NCBI RefSeq assembly: GCF_001514145.1
Contig: NZ_KQ948667.1
Coordinates: 308,318-372,317 of the forward strand
Length of the DNA stretch: 64,000 nt
Direction of reading: 5' to 3'
DNA from: Streptomyces canus
GTDB taxonomy: Bacteria > Actinomycetota > Actinomycetes > Streptomycetales > Streptomycetaceae
Part shown: piece by piece, positions 55,944-63,880 of the stretch
Numbering within the stretch: position 1 is the first letter of the stretch
Layout: each line of letters opens with the position of its first letter
Made by a program: the position numbers and the translations under genes
Notes under the pieces: generated by a model
What the model was told of the DNA's origin: nothing
Databases searched by the model: none
Seen by the model: the letters and a program-made list of their open reading frames with translations, nothing else

Positions 55944-55984
55944 TGATTCAGGGGAATCAACGGGACCCCATGGCAGTCATGGGG
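55944..55984 (+). promoter_or_regulatory. two adjacent inverted repeats upstream of the first SH3-like gene
   Basis: TGATTC-AGGG-GAATCA (55944-55959) and CCCCATG-GCAGT-CATGGGG (55966-55984) lie six bases apart, ending 20 bases before ATG 56005. They are in the probable leader or operator zone of the divergent kinase/SH3 region. Confidence 0.45.
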
Positions 55985-56004
55985 ACCAACGGGGGAGGAT
56001 TTTC

Positions 56005-56331
56005 ATGTCTGTTGACCGCGTGGAAGAAGTCGAGGGCGGCGAGAGCAAGTCCGCCACAACAGCCGCTGCCGCGACCGCGGCCGTGCACTACTACTCGGTG
56101 GCACCGGGTTACCGCCTCAACGTCCGCCGCGGCCCGGGCACGCAGTACGGCATCGTCCGTGTCCTCCCCGAGGGCGCGCAGGTCGCGATCTACTGCCAGA
56201 CGCCGGGGACTTCGGTTGTCGGCCCGTACGGCACCTCGAACATCTGGGACAACATCGCCAACGGCGAATTCGTCTCGGACGCCTATGTACTCACCGGCAG
56301 CGACGGCTACGTCGCCTCGCGCTGCGGCTGA
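56005..56331 (+). CDS. SH3-like domain protein without signal peptide
   Basis: 108 aa; GGGGGAGG precedes ATG 56005. The body is a bacterial SH3b domain: VAPGYRLNVRRGPGTQYGIVRVLPEGAQVAIYCQTPG, then GPYGTSNIWDNIANGEFVSDAYVLTGSDGYVASRC. About 30 N-terminal residues are acidic then Ala/Thr-rich (TTAAAATAAVH) with no basic n-region or hydrophobic core adequate for export. Its paralogue 31 bases downstream has a clear signal peptide. Either it is cytoplasmic, or it has lost its signal. Confidence 0.85.
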   Translation: MSVDRVEEVEGGESKSATTAAAATAAVHYYSVAPGYRLNVRRGPGTQYGIVRVLPEGAQVAIYCQTPGTSVVGPYGTSNIWDNIANGEFVSDAYVLTGSDGYVASRCG

Positions 56332-56361
56332 CCTGGTCACCCATCCCGGAGGGATCCACGA

Positions 56362-56700
56362 GTGACACCCCTGAAACGCAGATCTGTCATGCTCGCAGGT
56401 CTCACCGGCGCCCTCCTCATGGTGGGCGCCGCCAATGCGGAGGCCGTGACGATCCGGTACTACCCGGTGGCCCCCGGCTACCAGCTGAACGTCCGCAGCG
56501 GACCGGGCACGAGCTACAGCGTCGTCCGTGTCCTGCCCGAGGGTTCCATGGTCCACATCTACTGCCAGACGCCGGGCTCCACGGTGACCGGTCCGTATGG
56601 CACCTCGAACATCTGGGACAACATCAGCAATAGTCAGTACATCTCCGACGCGTACGTGAACACCGGAAGCGACGGCTACGTGGCCGACCGCTGCTCCTGA
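56362..56700 (+). CDS. secreted SH3-like domain protein
   Basis: 112 aa from GTG 56362 with GGAGGG upstream. The signal peptide is about residues 1-28 (KRRSVMLAGLTGALLMVGAANA). The rest is one SH3b domain, about 75% identical to the upstream protein: YQLNVRSGPGTSYSVVRVLPEG, YCQTPGSTVTGPYGTSNIWDNI, SDGYVADRC. The two cysteines are likely disulfide-bonded outside. SH3b domains bind peptidoglycan stems, so a wall-binding role is likely. It is a tandem duplicate of the preceding gene. Confidence 0.88.
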   Translation: MTPLKRRSVMLAGLTGALLMVGAANAEAVTIRYYPVAPGYQLNVRSGPGTSYSVVRVLPEGSMVHIYCQTPGSTVTGPYGTSNIWDNISNSQYISDAYVNTGSDGYVADRCS

Positions 56701-56744
56701 TCCCCGAAGGGAGCCCGCCCCCGCCCCGGAGCCATAATCGTCCC

Positions 56745-57257
56745 GTGAGCGACGAATCCGGCACCCAGGACATCCCCGCGGGCTCCCCAGAGGGCGGCGG
56801 CCCCCGCCCCGAACCGATCCGCTTCTTCGGCACGGCCTGGGTGCACCACGACAACGGCTACGCCCTCCGCCGCGTCGGCGCGGCCACCGGCTCCCTCGCC
56901 GTCGCCGTCGCCTCCTGTCTGATCCTCCGCTTCGCCTACGAGGGCCTCCAGATCGCCGACACCGGCAGCTTCGTGACCGTCCTCGTCATCGCGATGTTCG
57001 CGATCTGCAGCGCGCTGGCCTTCCGCAACACATGGGACGGCTTCGGAACGCGCCCCGACCCGGACCGCCAGGCCTCCCTCCGCGGTCTGCTGGCCATCGG
57101 GTTCGTCGGGTCGCTCCTGGCCTTCTTCTTCCGCTCCCTCATCGAGGCGCCGGGCGAGAAGCTGCACCGTGAGGAGTACGAGACCGCTCGGAGGGAGCAC
57201 GAGAAGCGGGGGGCTCGCCGCACGGGGAACCCCTCGAAGAAGAAGCGCCGCCGCTGA
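56745..57257 (+). CDS. conserved integral membrane protein
   Basis: 170 aa from GTG 56745; CATAAT begins 12 bases upstream (leaderless). After 25 polar N-terminal residues come RFFGTAWVHHDNGYALRRVG and three hydrophobic segments (about residues 46-62, 75-93, 109-126). A Lys/Arg-rich cytoplasmic tail ends in KKKRRR. I recognise a Streptomyces-conserved membrane protein without assigned function. The tail resembles ribosome- or lipid-binding basic patches, but nothing specific can be said. Confidence 0.8.
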   Translation: MSDESGTQDIPAGSPEGGGPRPEPIRFFGTAWVHHDNGYALRRVGAATGSLAVAVASCLILRFAYEGLQIADTGSFVTVLVIAMFAICSALAFRNTWDGFGTRPDPDRQASLRGLLAIGFVGSLLAFFFRSLIEAPGEKLHREEYETARREHEKRGARRTGNPSKKKRRR

Positions 57258-57397
57258 GAGCGCTCGGGCAGCCGAAGCGCCCGTCGCGACGGCGGCGACG
57301 CAGATCGCCACAGCCCCGCGCCCCTTCAAGCGCCCGCGCCTCCGTCTCTCACCGAAAACTCACCGCGCCGCACCCGCACCCCGGCCACCATGTCCCT

Positions 57398-58177
57398 ATG
57401 ACGGCTTCCTTCCACACCACCCGAGCCCACTCCTTCAACGCCGCCGCAGCCCAGTACGCCGCCAACCGCCCTTCCTATCCACCCGCCCTCTTCGACGCCG
57501 TCGAAGAGCTCGTCGGCCGGTCCCTCGCGGGTGCGCGGGTCGCCGACATCGGGGCCGGTACCGGTATCGCGACCGCGCTGCTGCAGGCCCGGGGCGCCGA
57601 GGTCGTCGCGGTCGAACCCGGGGACGGCATGGCGGCGCAGTTCCGCCGTACGCACCCCGCCATCCCGATCCTCAGGGGCGACGGCAACGACCTCCCCCTC
57701 CTCACGGACGCCGTCGACTTCGTGACCTACGCCCAGTCCTGGCACTGGATCGATCCCGCCCGCGCGGTCCCCGAAGCCCTCCGTGTCCTGCGCCCCGGCG
57801 GCGCACTCGCCCTGTGGTGGAACACCCACGCCGTCGACGTGCCGTGGATCACCGGCCAACTGGACCGCATCGGGGACCACTTCAAGGCCTACGGCGCCCA
57901 CCCGGCCGTCGAGGTGAACGGCAACGGAGCCCGGTCGGCCCTGGCCGACCCCACCGGCCGCCTGGACTTCGCCCACCGAGTGGTCCGCTGGAGCCGCCGC
58001 GTCCCCGTCGACACCCACCTCGCCAACATCGGCAGCCACTCGCTGTTCCTGGTCGCGGGCGAGGAGCACGCGGGCGCCTTCCTCACCGAGGAGCGGCGGA
58101 TCCTGCTGGAACTCTTCCCGGACGAGACCGTCGAGGAGACCTACGACGTCGAACTGCTCGTCGCCGTCAACGCCTGA
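57398..58177 (+). CDS. class I SAM-dependent methyltransferase
   Basis: 259 aa. Methyltransf_11 pattern: FNAAAAQYAANRPSYPPALFDAV, motif I VADIGAGTGIATALLQARG, acidic loop VVAVEPGDGM, AQSWHWIDPARAVPEALRVLRPGGALALWW. The pattern ending HWID is common in small-molecule or tRNA methyltransferases of the YcgJ group. The target is unknown. It stands alone; a 64-base gap separates it from the ABC exporter operon. Confidence 0.9.
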   Translation: MTASFHTTRAHSFNAAAAQYAANRPSYPPALFDAVEELVGRSLAGARVADIGAGTGIATALLQARGAEVVAVEPGDGMAAQFRRTHPAIPILRGDGNDLPLLTDAVDFVTYAQSWHWIDPARAVPEALRVLRPGGALALWWNTHAVDVPWITGQLDRIGDHFKAYGAHPAVEVNGNGARSALADPTGRLDFAHRVVRWSRRVPVDTHLANIGSHSLFLVAGEEHAGAFLTEERRILLELFPDETVEETYDVELLVAVNA

Positions 58178-58205
58178 CCCCACCGAGCGCCAGGGGGTGA
58201 CTCGC

Positions 58206-58252
58206 TTGACGGTCAGAAGCCGCGAGAGCATTATTCATCACATGGTGAATAA
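58206..58252 (+). promoter_or_regulatory. leaderless promoter with overlapping operator for the ABC exporter
   Basis: TTGACG (58206-58211), a 17-base spacer and CATTAT (58229-58234) place the start point near the ATG at 58242. A 22-base palindrome (58231-58252; arms TTATTCATCAC and ATGGTGAATAA, 9 of 11 pairs symmetric) covers the -10, the start point and the first codons. This is the shape of a TetR or GntR operator. No regulator gene is adjacent. Confidence 0.65.
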
Positions 58253-59066
58253 AGCGTCCGGGCCACCCGACGACCACGACGACAGCACGGACCGAGGGCC
58301 CGCCATCCCCGCCGTCCACGCCGACGGCCTCACCGTCGTCAGAGGCCCCCGCACGGTTCTGCGCGGCCTCGCCTTCGACGTCCCACGCGGCCAGATCACC
58401 GGCCTCCTCGGCCCCTCGGGCTGCGGCAAGTCCACGCTGATGCGCTCGATCGTCGGCACCCAGGCCAAGGTCACCGGCACCCTCGACGTACTCGGCCGGC
58501 CCGCCGGCCACCCCACTCTCCGCACCCGCATCGGCTACGTCACCCAGGCCCCCTCCGTCTACGACGACCTGACCGTCCGCCAGAACCTCGACTACTTCGC
58601 CGCGATCCTCGCCCCCGGCCGCGCCGCCGCCGACCGCCGCCACTCCGACGTCACCCAGACCATCACCGACGTCGACCTCACCACCCACGCCGACTCCCTC
58701 GCCGGCAACCTCTCCGGTGGCCAGCGCAGCCGTGTCTCCCTCGCCGTGGCCCTCCTCGGCGCCCCCGAACTCCTCGTCCTCGACGAACCCACCGTCGGCC
58801 TCGACCCCGTCCTGCGCCGCGACCTCTGGAACCTCTTCCACGACATCGCCGCCCGCCGCGGCGCCACCCTCCTCATCTCCTCCCACGTCATGGACGAGGC
58901 CGAGCGCTGCCACCGCCTCCTCCTGATGCGCGAGGGCGAGATCCTCGCCGACGACACCCCCGAGGCCCTCCGCACCCGCACACATGCAGACACCGTCGAG
59001 GAGGCCTTCCTCCACCTGGTCGACCAGGCCGTCGAGGCAAGCCGCGCCAAGGAGCCCACGCGATGA
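58242..59066 (+). CDS. ABC transporter ATP-binding protein
   Basis: 274 aa from ATG 58242 (MVNKASG), chosen because the promoter ends there. Walker A GPSGCGKST, Q-loop VTQAPSVYDDLTV, signature LSGGQRSRVSLAVALL, Walker B LLVLDEP and H-loop SSHVMDE are complete. This is the DRA/CcmA-like class that works with ABC-2 permeases in export of lipids or drugs. The next gene, its permease, overlaps by four bases (ATGA). Expression is probably repressed by a factor bound to the palindrome across the promoter. Confidence 0.94.
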   Translation: MVNKASGPPDDHDDSTDRGPAIPAVHADGLTVVRGPRTVLRGLAFDVPRGQITGLLGPSGCGKSTLMRSIVGTQAKVTGTLDVLGRPAGHPTLRTRIGYVTQAPSVYDDLTVRQNLDYFAAILAPGRAAADRRHSDVTQTITDVDLTTHADSLAGNLSGGQRSRVSLAVALLGAPELLVLDEPTVGLDPVLRRDLWNLFHDIAARRGATLLISSHVMDEAERCHRLLLMREGEILADDTPEALRTRTHADTVEEAFLHLVDQAVEASRAKEPTR

Positions 59067-59848
59067 CCACGACCACGACGCCGAACCTTGCGCCCGCTCC
59101 CACCAGCGCCCTCAGCCTCTCCCGCACCACCGCCACCGCGGCCAGGGTCCTGCGCCAGCTCCGCCACGACCCGCGCACCATCGCGATGATGATCCTGATC
59201 CCCTGCGTGATGCTCCTCCTGCTGCGCTACGTCTTCGACGGCAGCCCGCGCACCTTCGACAGCATCGGCGCCTCCCTCCTCGGGATCTTCCCGCTGATCA
59301 CGATGTTCCTGGTCACCTCCATCGCCACCCTGCGCGAACGCACCTCCGGCACACTCGAACGCCTCCTCGCCATGCCGCTGGGCAAAGGCGACCTCATCGC
59401 CGGCTACGCCCTCGCCTTCGGCGTCCTCGCGATCATCCAGTCCGCCCTCGCGACCGGCCTCGCCGTCTGGTTCCTCGGCCTCGACGTCATCGGCAGCCCC
59501 TGGCTCCTGCTGCTGGTCGCCCTGCTCGACGCCCTCCTCGGCACCGCCCTCGGCCTGTTCGTCTCGGCCTTCGCGGCCTCCGAGTTCCAGGCCGTCCAGT
59601 TCATGCCGGCCGTGATCTTCCCCCAACTCCTCCTCTGCGGGCTCTTCACCCCCCGCGACAACATGCACCCCGTCCTGGAGACCATCTCCGACGTCCTCCC
59701 CATGTCCTACGCCGTCGACGGCATGAACGAGGTCCTCAGGCACACGGACATGACAGCGACCTTCGTACGCGACGCGCTGATCGTGGCAGGCTGCGCACTG
59801 CTGGTCCTGGGACTGGGAGCGGCAACCCTCAGGCGCAGGACGGCATAG
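59063..59848 (+). CDS. ABC-2 type permease
   Basis: 261 aa with six membrane segments after a Thr/Pro-rich start: MMILIPCVMLLLLRYVF, the LGIFPLITMFLVTSIATLRERTSGTLERLLAMPLGKGDLI block typical of ABC-2 permeases, and FVSAFAASEFQAVQFMPAVIFPQLLLCGLFTPRDNMHPVLETISDVLPMSYAVDG. It pairs with the coupled ATPase to form an exporter, probably a dimer of each. The substrate is unknown. Confidence 0.93.
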   Translation: MTTTTTPNLAPAPTSALSLSRTTATAARVLRQLRHDPRTIAMMILIPCVMLLLLRYVFDGSPRTFDSIGASLLGIFPLITMFLVTSIATLRERTSGTLERLLAMPLGKGDLIAGYALAFGVLAIIQSALATGLAVWFLGLDVIGSPWLLLLVALLDALLGTALGLFVSAFAASEFQAVQFMPAVIFPQLLLCGLFTPRDNMHPVLETISDVLPMSYAVDGMNEVLRHTDMTATFVRDALIVAGCALLVLGLGAATLRRRTA

Positions 59849-59976
59849 CGGCGCACAAGGGAGGCCATGGCGCTGCGCAAGTCCGGCCACCTCAAGCCTG
59901 TTCCGCCCACCCCACCCGTGTTCCGCCCACCGGACACCCGCCCTGCACGCCCCGACCCGGTGCCAGACTGAACCGC

Positions 59977-60789
59977 ATGAGTCAGAAAGTCGCAGTCCTC
60001 GGCACCGGCAAGATCGGCGAAGCCCTGCTCAGCGGAATGATCCGCGCCGGGTGGGCCCCGGCCGACCTCCTGGTCACCGCCCGCCGCCCCGAGCGAGCCG
60101 AAGAACTCCGCAGCCGTTACGGAGTCACCCCGGTCACCAACCCGGAAGCCGCGAAGACCGCCGACACCCTGATCCTCACGGTCAAACCGCAGGACATGGG
60201 CACCCTCCTCGACGAACTCGCCCCGCACGTCCCGACCGACCGCCTGGTCATCAGCGGCGCCGCAGGCATCCCCACCTCCTTCTTCGAGGAGCGCCTCGCC
60301 GCCGGCACCCCCGTCGTCCGCGTCATGACCAACACGCCCGCCCTGGTCGACGAGGCCATGTCGGTCATCTCCGCCGGCACCCATGCCACCGCCGACCACC
60401 TCGCCCACACCGAGGAGATCTTCGGCGCCGTCGGCAAGACGCTCCGCGTCCCCGAGTCCCAGCAGGACGCCTGCACCGCCCTCTCCGGCTCCGGACCGGC
60501 GTACTTCTTCTACCTGGTCGAAGCCATGACGGACGCCGGCATCCTGCTCGGCCTGCCCCGCGACAAGGCCCACGACCTGATCGTCCAGTCCGCGATCGGT
60601 GCCGCGACGATGCTCCGCGACAGCGGCGAGCACCCGGTGAAGCTCCGCGAGAACGTCACCTCCCCGGCGGGCACCACCATCAACGCCATCCGCGAACTCG
60701 AGAACCACGGCGTACGAGCCGCCCTCATCGCTGCCCTCGAAGCCGCCCGCGACCGCAGCCGCGCCCTGGCCTCCGGCAAGAAGGACTGA
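59977..60789 (+). CDS. proC: pyrroline-5-carboxylate reductase
   Basis: Last step of proline synthesis. It is 270 aa from ATG 59977; CAGACT begins 13 bases upstream (leaderless). The N-terminal Rossmann motif VAVLGTGKIGEALLSGM, ISGAAGIP, VRVMTNTPALV, and the C-terminal domain with SGSGPAYFFYLVEAMTDAGILLGL and RENVTSPAGTTINAIRELE are present. All residues of the NADPH and product sites appear conserved. Confidence 0.96.
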   Translation: MSQKVAVLGTGKIGEALLSGMIRAGWAPADLLVTARRPERAEELRSRYGVTPVTNPEAAKTADTLILTVKPQDMGTLLDELAPHVPTDRLVISGAAGIPTSFFEERLAAGTPVVRVMTNTPALVDEAMSVISAGTHATADHLAHTEEIFGAVGKTLRVPESQQDACTALSGSGPAYFFYLVEAMTDAGILLGLPRDKAHDLIVQSAIGAATMLRDSGEHPVKLRENVTSPAGTTINAIRELENHGVRAALIAALEAARDRSRALASGKKD

Positions 60790-60805
60790 CACCCACCGGG
60801 GGCGG

Positions 60806-61393
60806 TCACCCCGCCGCGTCCACCACTTCCTTCGTGGCCACCACACGAGCGAAGCCGCCCCCGTGCAGCGAGACCGCCGATGCCTGTGCCAGCTCGTCCG
60901 CACTCCGCCGCCAGCCGAACGGGCCCTCCAGATCGAACGTGTGCGTCGCGTCATAGGCGACCACCACGTCGTACCCCAGGTTCCCGCCCATCCGAGCCGT
61001 CGTCTCCACGCACATGTTGGTCTGGATCCCTGCCACCACGAACTGCGAGATCCCCTCGCCCTTCAGCCAGGCATCCAGATCCGGAGCCCCGTAGAAGGCC
61101 GAGTTCACGGTCTTCGTGACCAACAGCTCAGCACCGGCCACCCCCTTCCCGCGCCGCCGCTCCACGTACTCCTTGAAGGCGTTGCCCTCATACCCCGTCC
61201 GCAGCGGCGACCCGGGCTTCCGCGAGTCATGCCGTACGAACACGACCGGCCGCCCCGTCGCCTGCCACACGTCGATGAGCGAAGCGATGTTGTCATCGGC
61301 CTCCGGGTTGTTCCGCTCTCCCCAGAAGTCGGCCTCGTCGAAGCCCTTCTGGACGTCCACGACCACCAGCGCTGCGTTCTCTGCGATCTCCAT
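60806..61393 (-). CDS. isochorismatase-family cysteine hydrolase
   Basis: 195 aa from ATG 61393 with GGAAGGA upstream. The family triad is visible: Asp in LVVVDVQKGF, Lys in LLVTKTVNSAFYG and nucleophile Cys in FVVAGIQTNMCVETTARMG. Substrates in the family include isochorismate, nicotinamide and N-carbamoyl compounds; this subgroup is not assigned. It is divergent from a GlxA-type regulator 75 bases away, a pairing often seen in Streptomyces, so the regulator probably controls it. Confidence 0.9.
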   Translation of the reverse strand: MEIAENAALVVVDVQKGFDEADFWGERNNPEADDNIASLIDVWQATGRPVVFVRHDSRKPGSPLRTGYEGNAFKEYVERRRGKGVAGAELLVTKTVNSAFYGAPDLDAWLKGEGISQFVVAGIQTNMCVETTARMGGNLGYDVVVAYDATHTFDLEGPFGWRRSADELAQASAVSLHGGGFARVVATKEVVDAAG

Positions 61394-61468
61394 GCCGACG
61401 ATCCTTCCGCTGGGAGCCCATCCCACCCAGCGGGTGAAAAGACAGCGATCGATGGTTTACTGCCAGCC

Positions 61469-62518
61469 ATGGAGAACACGGGGAAGAAAGAGCACGCATA
61501 CCGCGTCGCGTTGGTCGCCTTCCCCGGGATCCGCGCTTTCGACGTCTCCGTCATCACCGAGGTCTGGGGCACCGACCGCACCGATCGCGGAGCCCCCGCC
61601 TTCGAGCTGCGCCGAGTCGCCCCCGACTCCACACCGGTCCCGATGCGCGGCGGCCTCACCCTCCTTCCCGACCGCACCCTCGACTGGCTGCCCCGCGCCG
61701 ATCTCATCGTGATCCCCGGCCTCGACGACCACCTCACCTCCGCACCCACCCCCGTCCTCGACGCCCTTCGCCGCGCGCACACCCGCGGCACCACCATCGC
61801 GGCCCTGTGCGGCGGCGCCTTCACCCTCGCCCAGGCCGGCCTCCTCGACGGCCGCCGCGCCATCACCCACTGGAACCTGATCGACCTCCTGAGCGCACAG
61901 CACCCCCAGGTCACCGTCGTCCCCGACGCCCTCTTCATCGAGGACGACAACATCTGGACAGCGGCCGGCACCGCGGCAGGCATCGACCTCTGTATCCACC
62001 TCGTCCGCCAGACCCACGGCGCCGAAGCCGCGGCCACCATCGCCCGCTCCATGGTCACCGCGCCCTTCCGCACCGGAACCCAGGCGCAGTTCATCGAGCA
62101 CCCCACCCCGCGCGCCGACCGCGACTCCGACGCCGTCGCCGCCGCACGCGAGCACGCCCTGCGCCACCTCCACGAACCGCTCACCGTCGCCGACCTGGCC
62201 GCCCGCGCAGGTATGTCCGCCCGCAGCTTCGCCCGTCACTTCACCGCGGAGACCGGCACGACCCCGCTCCGCTGGCTCCTCGACCAGCGCATCGCCGCAG
62301 CCCAGAAACTCCTCGAGCGCACCGACCTGCCGATGCCCGAGGTCGCCCGCCGCGCCGGCTTCGGCAGCGAGGTCACGATGCGCCAGCACTTCGCATCGCG
62401 CCTCGCCACCAGCCCACGTGCCTACCGGGCAGCGTTCAGCACGACCCCGCTGTCGACGGCGCCGGTATCCACCGCGACCGGATCGGAAGTGGCCGGAAGC
62501 AGCCCGATCGCGCGATAA
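61469..62518 (+). CDS. GlxA-family AraC-type regulator with DJ-1/PfpI domain
   Basis: 349 aa from ATG 61469. The N-terminal DJ-1/PfpI-like domain (about residues 10-185): VALVAFPGIRAFDVSVITEVWG, LIVIPGLDDH, and AALCGGAFTLAQAGLLDGRRAITHW around the nucleophile elbow. The C-terminal AraC domain: LTVADLAARAGMSARSFARHFTAETGTTPLRWL and MPEVARRAGFGSEVTMRQHFASRLATSPRAYR. Streptomyces GlxA-type factors often control neighbouring amidases or hydrolases. The 3' end overlaps trpS by 97 bases in convergent orientation. Confidence 0.92.
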   Translation: MENTGKKEHAYRVALVAFPGIRAFDVSVITEVWGTDRTDRGAPAFELRRVAPDSTPVPMRGGLTLLPDRTLDWLPRADLIVIPGLDDHLTSAPTPVLDALRRAHTRGTTIAALCGGAFTLAQAGLLDGRRAITHWNLIDLLSAQHPQVTVVPDALFIEDDNIWTAAGTAAGIDLCIHLVRQTHGAEAAATIARSMVTAPFRTGTQAQFIEHPTPRADRDSDAVAAAREHALRHLHEPLTVADLAARAGMSARSFARHFTAETGTTPLRWLLDQRIAAAQKLLERTDLPMPEVARRAGFGSEVTMRQHFASRLATSPRAYRAAFSTTPLSTAPVSTATGSEVAGSSPIAR

Positions 62519-63483
62519 GCGGCATCCACGGTCGGCCGCGCCATCGCCCGCGCTCTCTCCGCGCCATCCCGCAGCACCCCCTCCACATAGCCAGGATCCG
62601 CGCACAACTCCTTGTGCCTCTCCTGCACGGGCCTCAAGACCTCGACCACGGCCTCGGCGGTGTCCTTCTTCAAGGCGCCGTACGACTCATATACACCGCC
62701 CAGCTCCGATGGGTTCCCACCCGTGCAGGACGCGAGGATCTCCAGCAGATTCGCCAGGCCGGGCCGCGCCTCCCGGTCGTACACGACCTCCTGCCCGCTG
62801 TCGGTCACGGCCCGCATCACCTTCTTCCGCACGACATCCGGCTCGTCGAGCAGATACACGATCCCCGGCCCGGAGTCGTCGGACTTCCCCATCTTCGACA
62901 GCGGGTCCTGAAGGTTCATGACCCGCGCGCCCACCTTGGGCAGGGTGGCACGGGGCACCACGAACGTGTAGCCGTACCGCTGGTTGAACCGCGCCGCCAG
63001 ATCCCGCGTCAACTCCACGTGCTGAGCCTGGTCGTCCCCGACCGGCACCTCGTCGGCCCCGTACGCCAGGATGTCCGCCGCCATCAGCACGGGATACGTC
63101 AGCAACGACAGCCGCACACTCCCACCCCGAGCCCGCTCCCGAGCCGCCTTCTCCTTGTACTGGATCATCCGGCGCATCTCACCGTCCGTGGCCACGCACT
63201 CCAGCACGTACGACAGCCGCGCATGCTCGTCCACATGACTCTGTACGAACACGGTGCACAGCTCGGGATCCAGCCCCGCCGCGAGCAGCAGCGTCGCCGC
63301 CTGCCGACTCAGCCGACGCACCCGCGCCGGATCATGGTCGACGGTCAGGGCGTGCAGGTCGACGATGCAGAACAGCGACTCGGCCCGGTGCTGATCGACC
63401 GTGGCCCACTGCCGCATGGCTCCCAGGTAGTTCCCCAGCGTCAGATGCCCCGTCGGCTTGACCCCGCTGAAGACCCGCGTCAT
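62422..63483 (-). CDS. trpS: tryptophanyl-tRNA synthetase (auxiliary TrpRS1 type)
   Basis: 353 aa with AGGAGG seven bases upstream of ATG 63483. The class I signatures are HLTLGN (HIGH variant) in SGVKPTGHLTLGNYLGAM and KMGKS in LSKMGKSDD. The catalytic and Trp-binding parts are complete, and a 20-residue tail follows. S. coelicolor has two TrpRS; the one next to this region (TrpRS1) is the indolmycin-resistant, inducible one, controlled by ribosome-mediated attenuation. A matching leader peptide and hairpins are present upstream here, so this is almost certainly its orthologue. Confidence 0.95.
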   Translation of the reverse strand: MTRVFSGVKPTGHLTLGNYLGAMRQWATVDQHRAESLFCIVDLHALTVDHDPARVRRLSRQAATLLLAAGLDPELCTVFVQSHVDEHARLSYVLECVATDGEMRRMIQYKEKAARERARGGSVRLSLLTYPVLMAADILAYGADEVPVGDDQAQHVELTRDLAARFNQRYGYTFVVPRATLPKVGARVMNLQDPLSKMGKSDDSGPGIVYLLDEPDVVRKKVMRAVTDSGQEVVYDREARPGLANLLEILASCTGGNPSELGGVYESYGALKKDTAEAVVEVLRPVQERHKELCADPGYVEGVLRDGAERARAMARPTVDAAYRAIGLLPATSDPVAVDTGAVDSGVVLNAAR

Positions 63484-63554
63484 CTCTCCACCTCCTGGTC
63501 GAGGCCGCCGTCCTCGGCCGGCCGACCCTCAGGAGTCCTGGAGGGAGATACGCG

Positions 63555-63579
63555 AACGGCCGCCGAGGCGGCGGCCGTT
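63555..63579 (-). terminator. attenuator terminator (3:4 hairpin) of trpS
   Basis: An 11-bp perfect stem AACGGCCGCCG/CGGCGGCCGTT with a three-base loop lies between the leader peptide and trpS. No U tract follows. Its first arm contains GGCCGCC, which can pair instead with the GGCGGCC of the upstream hairpin (63598-63604). Confidence 0.75.
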
Positions 63580-63597
63580 GAGTGCCTACGTGAGCAC

Positions 63598-63615
63598 GGC
63601 CGCCGTCAGGCGGCC
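63598..63615 (-). promoter_or_regulatory. 1:2 hairpin of the trpS attenuator
   Basis: GGCCGCC (region 1, directly after the two Trp codons), loop TGAC containing the leader stop, and GGCGGCC (region 2). Region 2 can also pair with region 3 (in 63569-63579), giving the antiterminator when a ribosome stalls on the Trp codons and covers region 1. Confidence 0.7.
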
Positions 63616-63647
63616 CACCACTGCTGGGTGCACGTACGCGTTGTCAT
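63606..63647 (-). CDS. trpS leader peptide with tandem Trp codons
   Basis: ATG 63647 opens a 13-residue frame MTTRTCTQQWWAA ending in TGA at 63606-63608. Two consecutive UGG codons lie at positions 10-11, immediately before the first arm of a hairpin. TAGGCT (63655-63660 on the minus strand) begins 13 bases before the ATG, so the peptide is probably translated from a leaderless transcript. Such placement of stall codons is diagnostic of ribosome-mediated transcription attenuation. Confidence 0.85.
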   Translation of the reverse strand: MTTRTCTQQWWAA

Positions 63648-63687
63648 GCCTGCCAGCCTACGCCTCCGGGGCCCGTCTGGAGCTGAG

Positions 63688-63716
63688 TTGACACTCCCCA
63701 GCCCGGTACGTAGTGT
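63688..63716 (+). promoter_or_regulatory. near-consensus promoter, probably first promoter of an rRNA operon
   Basis: TTGACA (63688-63693), a 17-base spacer and TAGTGT (63711-63716) on the plus strand. It overlaps the region upstream of the divergent trpS leader. No gene follows before the window ends. Confidence 0.65.
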
Positions 63717-63880
63717 TCTCCGAGTTGTCCGACGTGAGCGCCGACCCCGGTCGGTCCCCGGACAGCCATTCCGCAGGTACCAGTCAACAAACGACGACAG
63801 TCGCTCTGTCTGCCGTCGCTTTATCGGCGTGCGTATTCGCGAAATGAGGAATCCACGTTCGAAAGGACGGCGGCCCCCGA

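Noticed and set aside
59849..59976. Two copies of GTTCCGCCCACC before proC as a regulatory repeat
   Set aside because: Short, C-rich and probably chance similarity; no symmetry and no defined spacing to a promoter.
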